The notes below the pieces were generated by a model. The model was not told the origin of the DNA. It saw nothing but the letters and a program-made list of their open reading frames with translations, and made no database searches. Both the position numbers and the translations under genes were made by a program. This document shows, piece after piece, positions 8,610 to 16,259 of a stretch of 64,000 bases of DNA. The DNA comes from Magnetococcales bacterium (GTDB lineage: Bacteria > Pseudomonadota > Magnetococcia > Magnetococcales > Magnetaquicoccaceae), in contig JADGAZ010000003.1 in the NCBI GenBank assembly GCA_015231755.1, positions 62,001 to 126,000 of the forward strand. Reading direction: 5' to 3'. Position 1 is the first letter of the stretch. Each line of letters begins with the position of its first letter.

Positions 8610-9497
8610 TCAATTCCCGATGGTCAACTCGATGCTCTTCGGCTGATTGTCCCGCAACAAGTCGATCCGCAGCGTGGACATCCCTTTCAATTGATTGGCC
8701 AATTGACCGATCTTCTGGGCGTCGGTCACGGAGATGCCGTTGACCTGCTGGATCACATCATCGGGCTGCAAACCCAATTTGGTGAATTCGGTCTTGGAAT
8801 CCGGAAACTTGACCCGATATCCCAAGGAATCCTTGCCCTGATAAAACGGTGTGATGTTCACCCCCGCCAGCAGCCCCATGCCCTTGTTGAGCATGGCATC
8901 ATACTCCGGTCTTGGAATCGTTTGCACGGTCGCGACAGCAGTGGCGGGAGCCGAACCCATCACAGCCTGCGAGGCGCCGCCGCCGGCTGTTTCCGGTTTC
9001 AAGCGATCCTGCATGGCGATCCGTTCCATACGTCCCCGATTTTCAAAATAAACCGCATTGCGCTCGATACGCTTCAGATAGGCCCCATCCACCTCTTCAC
9101 CAATCTGCAAGACGATCTGGCTATTGGGATCCTTCTTGCGGGTCAAAATCGCCCAGGAAAGATGGGGCAGAATCATGGAACCGATGAGATTCAATTCCAG
9201 ATTGGAATCCACCGCCACCTCTTTGACTTCCGCTGGACGGGGGGCGGGCTTGTCTTTTTCCACCGCCGCACTCTCCCAGGGATTGAACGCCTTCAGGCCA
9301 TCCAGAACCGTGGCGCCGGAAAGCGCACGCTGGGTTGCCCCACCCCCCTTTTCGGGTTGAAGCTGAACCGGTTCGCCTACCTGAACAGGGTCTGGCAATG
9401 CCAACCATGTGACGCGGGAGAGTTCCAGGCCCATGCATGCCGCCACCAGATAAGGCGCATATCGCGCACCCAGATGGTTCCAGGAGGATGGATTCAT
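8610..9497 (-). CDS. gspC: Type II secretion protein GspC
   Basis: 295 residues from ATG 9497, preceded on the minus strand by a run rich in A and G; the longer frame to 9569 has no supporting signal. One N-terminal membrane segment (~10-28, YLVAACMGLELSRV region) is followed by a linker. The homology region comes next (LNLIGSMILPHLSWAILTRK, then VLQIGEEVDGAYLKRIERNA). The protein ends in a PDZ-like domain (FTKLGLQPDDVIQQVNGISV). GspC links the inner-membrane platform to the secretin N0 domain and helps select substrates. It is the first gene of the gspC-D-E-F set, directly downstream of a very large secreted-protein gene, from which it is separated by a hairpin at 9536-9566. Confidence 0.9.
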   Translation of the reverse strand: MNPSSWNHLGARYAPYLVAACMGLELSRVTWLALPDPVQVGEPVQLQPEKGGGATQRALSGATVLDGLKAFNPWESAAVEKDKPAPRPAEVKEVAVDSNLELNLIGSMILPHLSWAILTRKKDPNSQIVLQIGEEVDGAYLKRIERNAVYFENRGRMERIAMQDRLKPETAGGGASQAVMGSAPATAVATVQTIPRPEYDAMLNKGMGLLAGVNITPFYQGKDSLGYRVKFPDSKTEFTKLGLQPDDVIQQVNGISVTDAQKIGQLANQLKGMSTLRIDLLRDNQPKSIELTIGN

Positions 9498-9518
9498 GCG
9501 AGACCAAAAGAGAGGACT

Positions 9519-9566
9519 AAAAAAAACAGGAAGGAGTGCGGGAGCGGAACAAATCCGCTCCCGCAC
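9519..9566 (-). terminator. Hairpin and T-run between the large Big-domain gene and gspC
   Basis: Bases 9536-9548 and 9554-9566 form a perfect 13-bp stem (GTGCGGGAGCGGA with its complement) and an ACAAA loop. On the minus strand the stem is followed, after about 10 bases, by eight T's (9519-9526). It lies 10 bases past the stop of the upstream gene. The distance from stem to T-run is longer than in ideal intrinsic terminators, so it may only partly reduce read-through into gspC. Confidence 0.65.
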
Positions 9567-9575
9567 CAAGCGTGA

Positions 9576-12500
9576 TCAGCAGGCCTTGGCCAACCGGGCC
9601 CGTCTCCAACCCCGGATGCCGAACGGAACCGCGATCAGCAGAGCCAGGAGAGCCATCGTCATGGACATGGTGCCGTGCAGCAGCAACCAGCTCATGCCGA
9701 TCAAAGGCAGGAGAAGAACACGAACCACGGCCTTCCAGGTGTCATGCTCCCGCAACCAATCCGCCGCAGCCGGGCTGTGGGCATAATATTGCTCCACAAA
9801 CCAGGATCCCGCTTCATTGGTCAGGAGATACTCATCCCGGAACTCCCGCAGCAGCTTGACATAAGGTGCCTCATAGGAGCCATAAGCCGCCGTGGCGATA
9901 AAGCAGCCACCACCACCACTCTTCGTCGCAGCCGTCGTGGTCTCCGAAACACTCGGCACCACCACCGAGAAGTGAGGCATGTTGACCTTGACCGTATTGG
10001 TTGACGAGTCAAAAGTGGCCCCGGAGATGGTGGTGACATTCTTGTTGTCCAGGAAGTCCTGGAGCGTCGGCGCGGTATAGACCACGATTCTGCTGTTGAT
10101 GGTCGTGACATCCATGGTGGTCAGTCCAACCTTGGTCAACAAGGTGCTCAAGTTGACAGGAATGGAGACCGGAATGCCCACACTGCTGTTGATGGTGGTG
10201 TTGCCGCTGGAGGTGGAGAGCTGGGTTCCATTGGAATCAAAGGCCACCAGATCGATTTCCACCACCTCACCGCCTGTGATCGCGGCGCGGTTGTAAGCGG
10301 TTGTGGTGCTGGCATTGGTTGAAGACAGCTTGGCGCCACGAGCCGTGACGTAAACCTGCCCAACATCCGTGGCGCTGAAGGCATCCAGCGGCACCGTGAC
10401 CTTGACCGCGCCGACCGTGGTCAATTTGGAACTCAGATCGATCGACGTGGCATCCGTGGTGCCGACCGAAATGGGCTGCACGGCTGCGGTGACGATATCC
10501 GAAGCCTGCAAAGCAGACGGCGTGGTGTGGGTCACCTGGGTGGTGACCGCAGTCTGAATGGCGGTACTGGCGGTACTCAGGCTGGTGGGAGCCGCCGCGA
10601 GGGTCAGGGTGGAGAAGGTGCCCTTCCACACATTACCCGTCACCGCGATACAAGTGGCTTGGGTGGTCAGGGTGGTTTGGGCCACATCACTGCTGTTGAC
10701 ACAAGAGGTCGTGGCTTCGCTCACCGCTTTCTTGACCGCGAGACCACCCGTCGCCGACACATAAAGATTGACCGGAGTGAAGACCGAAGTATCGACCCAC
10801 ACGGTAAAGGTGGTGCCGACAATCGATCCTTCCACCTTGTTACCGCTGGCATCCACCGCCGTGACGGTCGCCGCGAGGCTCGCGCTGTTGACCAGGGTGC
10901 CGGTGTACTTCATCGGCGTCCCGATTTTGCGCAACGTGACGGTGCCGGAGGTGGTCCCACTGGCCAGCGTGATACTACCGGTCTGATGCGTGGTCAGATT
11001 GGCCGGAACCACGTTGAAGGTATAAGTACCACCCACAGGCAGGGAAACCGAGGTTTTGCCGTTGGCGTCCGTGGCGCTGATGGTGATGGCGCTGCCCATG
11101 GTCGTCTCGACTTCGCTCTTGCTGCGCAAGGTGACCACGGCACCCGACATGGCCGTGCCGCTGCTGTCGCTGACGGTCAGAGCATAGGTGGTCACCGGAA
11201 GGATCGAAACCGCATTCGAGGTTACGGTGGCCCAACTGTTGGTGGAATCGGCGTTATTGGTTTGCAGCACCGCCTTCACCTTGAAGAGGGTCACCGCGGT
11301 CAAGGTGCTCTTGGGTACGATGTAACCCATGGCCGGATTGGTTCCGGTGCCGGTAACCGCCGTGGCCGTCAACGTCGCACTTCCGGTGCTGCTGGAAGCC
11401 GTGGAGCTGAGTCCGGCAATCGCGCCATTGGCATCCGCCGTACCCGCGCCATCCAGCATGGTGAGTTTGAAGATGTCACCCGCTGCGCCACCGGTCACGG
11501 TGATCAGTTGGGTGGTGTCCGTACCCAGGATCGTGGACTTGGAGGCCGTGACCTTGTAAGGCACGTTGACGGTCATGGTCTTGGTCAGCCCAGCCGTGGT
11601 ATCGGTCACGGTCACGGTGTAGACCCCGGCAAAGGCTCCGGTGGTGGGAGGATTGAAGGTGTAGACCCCATTGGTGGCAGTCAAGGTGGCACTGTAGCTG
11701 CCCGGACCGGTGGCTGCGACCGCATAGTTGGTCGAACCGCCTGTCAGGGTGAAGGTCAGGCCACTGCCGCCACTGGTGGCAATCTGGCTGGTGGTGATTT
11801 CAGACGGCGTGGTCGCGGTATCCTTGATGGCAATCGGACCCATCACCACCACCACCAGTTTCTGGGTGATATTGGTGTAAGCCGTGCTGGTCAGGGTGAT
11901 CTCCGTGGTGCCCGCAGCCTGAGCCGTGACCACACCGTCGCTGGAAACCGTCGCCGCCGCGGTGTTGGACGAGCTGTAGGTATAGCTGGTGGTCTTGCCG
12001 CCGGTTGCGGTGATGGTGTAGCTCTTGTTGGTGCTGGTATCGAGATAAACCTTGCCATCGGTGTTCTTGGCAGAGGTCACCGTGATCGGATGCACCACTT
12101 CGACCGCAGCCGTAGTGCTGCTGTTGGTGGTCTTGCTGGTGCCTTGGTAGGTGGCGGTATCCTGAACCATGATGGTGAAGGATCCGGTGGCCACCGTGGT
12201 GACGGTGCAGGTGCTGCTGGTGGCCGTTGCGGTCACCGTGGCAACCGCAGGCGCGCTGCTGGTGCAGGTGTAGTTGCCATTGCCGCCATTGATGATCAGC
12301 GTCATGGTCTGTCCCAGAACCGCAGCCGTGGCCGTGGTCCAGGAGGTGCCCACCGGGGTATACACCGTGACGTTGACCGCCGAGGTCACCGGCGTGCCGC
12401 CGATGGAATCGGAGGCTGTGACCGTATCCGTGGTGGAAGCGGCAACCGAACCGGCGGTGTAGGTGACGGCGGTACCGGTGGTCCCGCTCAGGGTGCCGGC

Positions 12501-15167
12501 GGTGGTGCTGGTCTTGGTCCAGGCCGTGGCCGCAGAGCCACCGGTCACGGTCAAGTTGGTGGTGTCACCGGCAACCAGGTTGACGGCGCTGACGTTCACC
12601 GAGAAGGGCACCAAGGCCAAGGTCACATCCGTGACCATGCTCTTGGTAATGGTTCCGGTGGAGGCATCAATCAGAATGTTGTGGGTGGCCGTATCCGTCA
12701 AAGGCATCAGGACGGTGGTCACGGTGGTGGTGGCCACGCCATTGACCGGCGTCACCGTTTTGGTAAGGGTGCCACTCGTTCCGAGGTAGCCATAAGTGGC
12801 AGCATCCAGAACAAAGGTGACATCGCTGGTGGCAGCCGTCGCGGTATTGCCATACTGATCCTTCAGGGTACCGGTCAAGGTCACCTGGGAGGAGGAGTAG
12901 GAACTGACCTTGGTGCTGCTCAGGCCCAAAGAGAGTTGCGATGCGGTTCCGGCAGTACCGGTGGCGGTGAAGGTAGCCGGGGTCGTGACGCCGGTAACCG
13001 CGGCGGTCACGCTGTTGGCACCCGCCGTGGTACCCAGGGTCAAGGTGGTGCTGGCCAGACCGTTGGCATCGGTGGTGCCGGTAGCGGCACTCACGCTGCC
13101 ACCGCCGCTGGCCACCGCGAAGGTCACCGTGGCATTGGAGACGACATTGTTGTTGGCATCCTTGACGACCACCGTGAACGGCGTGGTCAACGCGGATCCA
13201 ACCGTTCCGCTCTGGGCGTCACCGGCACTCTTGGTGACGCTGGCAGCGGCACCGGCGGTGGCGGTCAGGGTGAAGGTCTGAGAAGAGTAACCCGTGGCCG
13301 TAACCGTCACCGTGTAGGTTCCCGCGGTGGTACCCAGGGTCAGGGCCGAAGAGGTGGCCACGCCTTGAGCGTTGGTGGTGGCTTTGGTGGTGGTCGTGCC
13401 GTTGGCGAAGGTGCCGCCGGACGTGGTGAAGGTCACTTCCACACCCGCGCTGGGGGTGGTCCCGGTGGTCAGGGTGACACTCAAAGGATTGGTCACCGCG
13501 GTTCCGACCGTGGCGGTCTGGCTGTTGCCGGAGGTCTGGCTCATCGCGTTGAAGACCAACGACACCGTCAGATCGGCCACGCTGGTGGCCGCGATCGTAT
13601 CGGTGGAGGCATCCACCACGATATTGAGGCTGGAGGATCCGCCTGCGGGCTGGGCAATGGTGGTCAGGGTGGTCGTGGCGACACCATTGACCGTGGTGAC
13701 GGTGGCGGTACCAATCGAGCCATACGTGGTGGCATTCGTGGTGAAGGTGACCGACTTGGCAGGAGAGATCACCGTATTGCCATACTGATCCTTCAAGGTA
13801 CCGGTCAGGACCACCTGATTGGCAACCGTGGCGCTCACGGTAGTGGCGGCAGCGCCCAGAACCAACTGGGAAGCGGTGCCGGCGGTGCCGGTGGCGTTGA
13901 AGGTGGCCGGAGTCGCAGCACCGGTCACCGAGGCGGTGACACTGTTGGCGCCCACGATCGTACCCAGGGTCAACGTGGTGCTGGCCTGACCTTGAGCGTT
14001 GGTGGTAGCGGTGGCGGGATTGACGCTGCCGCCGCCAGTGGCCACTGCGAAGTTCACCGTGGCATTGGAAACGACATTATTGTTGGCATCCTTGACCGTG
14101 ACCGTGAAGGGCGCGGCCAAAGCGGTTCCGACCATGGCGGTCTGATCGGTGCCTGCGCTGGAAACGATGCTGGCAGCGGCACCGGCAGTACCGGTCAGGG
14201 TAAAGGTCTGGGAGGTATAACCCGTGGCAGAAGCGGTGACGGTATACGCGCCCACCGTGGTGCCCAGGGTAAGAGCGGGGGCGGTGGCAATACCGTTGGC
14301 ATCCGAAACCGCCGTGGCCGTGGGACCCGTGGCGAAGGTGGCACCACCCGCGGCGGTGAAGGTCACGGTCACACCGGCGTTGGGGGTGGTTCCGGTGGCC
14401 AGGGTAACACCCAGGGCCGTTCCCACCGCGGAACCGGCAACCGCGCTTTGGTTGTTACCCGCAGTCACGCTCATGGAGGGCGCGCTCACAGCAAGGGTCT
14501 TGGTGCCTTGGGTGTAAGAGGCGGGGGTGGAGCCCTTGTTGTCCGACACGGCGATGAACTTGGCCTTGACCGCCGAATTGCCCGCCGTCGCACCACTCTT
14601 CACCAACAATTTCAGCGTGAAGAACTGATAATTGCTGATCACCGCTCCGGACTGATTGAACGAAGCCGTGCGGGTATAGTTGATATAGGCACGATTCGCG
14701 GTCCCGAACATCGAATCCCCGGAGACATCCTGATCGGAGATGCGCAGTTCCATCACGTCCGTATCACCCGTGGTCTTCCAAAGCTGGGTGATGCGGTTGT
14801 TCTGGTCGTTCTGCTTTTGTCCAAACTGACCGTCCAGATAGGGTGTTTTATGGGGATCGTTATCCCCGGCGGTCCCCAGAGCGGAGGAGGCATCCAGAGC
14901 GAAAACGCTCTTGTCCCACTCGACCACGATGCCCGCCGAACTGATGGCGGTCGCCCCGGCATCGGCTGCGGAAACGGCAACCGTCACATCCACAGTCGCT
15001 CCGACGGCCACCGTATCGGCACTGCTGGTCACCAGCAGGGAGCCACCCGTGGCAGCCCAGACTTGACCACTGGTCAAAATCAATACAGTCATGGCTAACC
15101 ACCGAAGCGTGGCGGCCAATCGGCTGCCCGACTCCTTCCTTACACCCTGAAACGGCCATGTAATCAT
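9576..15167 (-). CDS. Large secreted protein: cohesin-like domain, Big/Ig-like repeats, CFI-box C-terminal anchor
   Basis: 1863 residues from ATG 15167 (GAGGTG upstream; a GTG three codons earlier sits too close to that site). A signal peptide (LRWLAMTVLILTSGQVWA) is followed by a cohesin-like beta domain (~45-225; begins SLLVTSSADTVAVGATVDVT). Two tandem ~310-residue units (~234-543, ~544-856) each hold three bacterial Ig-like domains with motifs such as VKDANNNVVSNATV and LTGTLKDQYGNT. More Ig-like and a transthyretin-like domain (~1330-1425) follow. The C-terminus has GGGGCFIATAAYGS (~1755), the CFI-box signature, then a hydrophobic helix and an Arg-rich tail, which suggests anchoring or sorting at the cell envelope. 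No enzyme motif is visible. It is probably a surface or matrix protein; its position next to gspC suggests T2SS export (inference). Confidence 0.88.
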   Translation of the reverse strand: MITWPFQGVRKESGSRLAATLRWLAMTVLILTSGQVWAATGGSLLVTSSADTVAVGATVDVTVAVSAADAGATAISSAGIVVEWDKSVFALDASSALGTAGDNDPHKTPYLDGQFGQKQNDQNNRITQLWKTTGDTDVMELRISDQDVSGDSMFGTANRAYINYTRTASFNQSGAVISNYQFFTLKLLVKSGATAGNSAVKAKFIAVSDNKGSTPASYTQGTKTLAVSAPSMSVTAGNNQSAVAGSAVGTALGVTLATGTTPNAGVTVTFTAAGGATFATGPTATAVSDANGIATAPALTLGTTVGAYTVTASATGYTSQTFTLTGTAGAAASIVSSAGTDQTAMVGTALAAPFTVTVKDANNNVVSNATVNFAVATGGGSVNPATATTNAQGQASTTLTLGTIVGANSVTASVTGAATPATFNATGTAGTASQLVLGAAATTVSATVANQVVLTGTLKDQYGNTVISPAKSVTFTTNATTYGSIGTATVTTVNGVATTTLTTIAQPAGGSSSLNIVVDASTDTIAATSVADLTVSLVFNAMSQTSGNSQTATVGTAVTNPLSVTLTTGTTPSAGVEVTFTTSGGTFANGTTTTKATTNAQGVATSSALTLGTTAGTYTVTVTATGYSSQTFTLTATAGAAASVTKSAGDAQSGTVGSALTTPFTVVVKDANNNVVSNATVTFAVASGGGSVSAATGTTDANGLASTTLTLGTTAGANSVTAAVTGVTTPATFTATGTAGTASQLSLGLSSTKVSSYSSSQVTLTGTLKDQYGNTATAATSDVTFVLDAATYGYLGTSGTLTKTVTPVNGVATTTVTTVLMPLTDTATHNILIDASTGTITKSMVTDVTLALVPFSVNVSAVNLVAGDTTNLTVTGGSAATAWTKTSTTAGTLSGTTGTAVTYTAGSVAASTTDTVTASDSIGGTPVTSAVNVTVYTPVGTSWTTATAAVLGQTMTLIINGGNGNYTCTSSAPAVATVTATATSSTCTVTTVATGSFTIMVQDTATYQGTSKTTNSSTTAAVEVVHPITVTSAKNTDGKVYLDTSTNKSYTITATGGKTTSYTYSSSNTAAATVSSDGVVTAQAAGTTEITLTSTAYTNITQKLVVVVMGPIAIKDTATTPSEITTSQIATSGGSGLTFTLTGGSTNYAVAATGPGSYSATLTATNGVYTFNPPTTGAFAGVYTVTVTDTTAGLTKTMTVNVPYKVTASKSTILGTDTTQLITVTGGAAGDIFKLTMLDGAGTADANGAIAGLSSTASSSTGSATLTATAVTGTGTNPAMGYIVPKSTLTAVTLFKVKAVLQTNNADSTNSWATVTSNAVSILPVTTYALTVSDSSGTAMSGAVVTLRSKSEVETTMGSAITISATDANGKTSVSLPVGGTYTFNVVPANLTTHQTGSITLASGTTSGTVTLRKIGTPMKYTGTLVNSASLAATVTAVDASGNKVEGSIVGTTFTVWVDTSVFTPVNLYVSATGGLAVKKAVSEATTSCVNSSDVAQTTLTTQATCIAVTGNVWKGTFSTLTLAAAPTSLSTASTAIQTAVTTQVTHTTPSALQASDIVTAAVQPISVGTTDATSIDLSSKLTTVGAVKVTVPLDAFSATDVGQVYVTARGAKLSSTNASTTTAYNRAAITGGEVVEIDLVAFDSNGTQLSTSSGNTTINSSVGIPVSIPVNLSTLLTKVGLTTMDVTTINSRIVVYTAPTLQDFLDNKNVTTISGATFDSSTNTVKVNMPHFSVVVPSVSETTTAATKSGGGGCFIATAAYGSYEAPYVKLLREFRDEYLLTNEAGSWFVEQYYAHSPAAADWLREHDTWKAVVRVLLLPLIGMSWLLLHGTMSMTMALLALLIAVPFGIRGWRRARLAKAC
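12610..14477 (-). repeat. Two tandem ~0.93-kb coding repeats (310-residue units)
   Basis: Inside the large Big-domain gene, residues ~234-543 and ~544-856 are two consecutive copies of the same three-domain unit. Each runs in the same order: a first domain with LATGTTP/LTTGTTP, a second with VVKDANNNVVSNAT, a third with LTGTLKDQYGN. Many short segments are identical between the units, so a tandem duplication built this part. Boundaries are approximate. Confidence 0.7.
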
Positions 15168-15231
15168 GGAATACACCTCACTGGAACACGGTTATAAAGA
15201 ACAAAAAACAGGCATAATGGTACATTCAGAC

Positions 15232-15261
15232 AGGATACCATGCCCAATCCCGACTCATCAA
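15232..15261 (-). promoter_or_regulatory. Candidate sigma-70 promoter for the large Big-domain gene
   Basis: On the minus strand TTGATG (15261-15256) and TATCCT (15237-15232) are separated by 18 bases, about 65 bases before the proposed ATG at 15167. The gap 15168-15331 holds no gene. A small GC hairpin (15271-15284, CCCGT/ACGGG) lies upstream and could belong to the end of the preceding transcript. The match to consensus is moderate. Confidence 0.35.
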
Positions 15262-15331
15262 GCAAATTCACCCGTCCGAACGGGCCAAAACACGTCACCA
15301 ATCATAAACAAGCAATCACATGCAAACAGCG

Positions 15332-16195
15332 TTATTTCAAGGCGTCAATGGTTGAAATCACCGTGGTATTGGTCTGTCCGGTTGGCAATACCACGCCAGT
15401 ATCGATGGTGGAACCGGCATTCAAACGACGCAGGATCAAAACTCCGTCGCTGGCACTGACTCCTTTATCCTTGTCCACATCCAGACTCAAACCTGCCGCA
15501 TCGATCATGGCAATCACCGAGGCATTGGTCCGCCCCTCCCCCAGCACCACGCCGGTATCGATGGTGGAGGCTCCATTCAGCCGACGCAGGATCAACACAC
15601 CATCCGTGGCATCCACCGTACCGCTCTGATCCACATCCAAAACGGCAAAAGCGGAATCGGTGCTGTACAACAAGGCACGCCCCGCGGTCAGAGTATAACC
15701 GTTCGCCATGCCACTGGCGGTCAAACGAACCGTTGTGCGACCCGTCACCCCTTCAGCCACCTTGAAACGGACCGTGAACAAATTGACAGGCCAGGAAGAT
15801 CCAACACCCGGCCAGTTGCCATCGAGGGAGACCCAGGCCAGACCCACCCTTTTATCCGTGGCCCCATCGCCATCCCCGTCATCAACATCGTCTACCGGTA
15901 GCGTGTCCTGTCCGATCAGGGCCAGTCTCTTCTCTCCGCCAAGATTTTCCCCGGAGTGCAAAAGATCCGAGAAACCATCAAAGGTCAACCGGCTGGAGTC
16001 GTAATGAATCCGCAATCCCAATCCAGTCGTCTGGGATTCCGTGGGATTGGTGGTGGCATACCCGACGGTCACACTCACGGTTTCCCCGGACGCGATGTGC
16101 TGAGTGGTCACCTTGGGGGCAACCACCTGTTCCCTGGCCCAGAGATCCGAAACAAACCAGGGAAACAACAACGCCAGGAACAGCAATCGCGTCAT
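15332..16195 (-). CDS. Small secreted protein with cohesin-like domain and two dockerin-like EF-hand modules
   Basis: 287 residues from ATG 16195, which opens a signal peptide (MTRLLFLALLFPWFVSDLWA). Residues ~22-180 resemble a cohesin beta-sandwich (HIASGETVSVTVGYATTNPT, LGLRIHYDSSRLTFDGF). They contain an Asp-rich loop (VDDVDDGDGDGATD) that could bind calcium. The C-terminus has two ~50-residue dockerin-like repeats. Each starts with an EF-hand-like calcium loop (LDVDQSGTVDATDGVLILRR; LDVDKDKGVSASDGVLILRR) and continues into TIDTGVVL...G.TN..V...IDA. Cohesin and dockerin partners normally bind each other with calcium in extracellular assemblies. Having both in one small protein suggests an adaptor or self-assembling link. 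No catalytic domain is present. Family names rest on motif recognition; cohesin is less certain than dockerin. Confidence 0.82.
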   Translation of the reverse strand: MTRLLFLALLFPWFVSDLWAREQVVAPKVTTQHIASGETVSVTVGYATTNPTESQTTGLGLRIHYDSSRLTFDGFSDLLHSGENLGGEKRLALIGQDTLPVDDVDDGDGDGATDKRVGLAWVSLDGNWPGVGSSWPVNLFTVRFKVAEGVTGRTTVRLTASGMANGYTLTAGRALLYSTDSAFAVLDVDQSGTVDATDGVLILRRLNGASTIDTGVVLGEGRTNASVIAMIDAAGLSLDVDKDKGVSASDGVLILRRLNAGSTIDTGVVLPTGQTNTTVISTIDALK

Positions 16196-16213
16196 GGACC
16201 CTTGGTCCTCACG

Positions 16214-16245
16214 TTGCCCCTCCCCATGGAGAGGGGGAGGGGCAA
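16214..16245. terminator. GC-rich hairpin after the PKD-domain gene
   Basis: A 12-bp perfect stem (TTGCCCCTCCCC at 16214-16225 with GGGGAGGGGCAA at 16234-16245) and an 8-base loop lie in the 64-base gap between two secreted-protein genes. No T-run follows in either direction, so it may be a weak or factor-dependent terminator or an mRNA processing structure. Confidence 0.45.
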
Positions 16246-16259
16246 CCATGAGTGTGCCA

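Noticed and set aside
10527-15098. A 1523-codon open frame on the plus strand
   Set aside because: It is antisense to the Big-domain gene and arises from its biased codons (few T-A in the complementary frame). The opposite product has a signal peptide, recognisable domains and a proper start; this one is a low-complexity Gly/His/Arg string.
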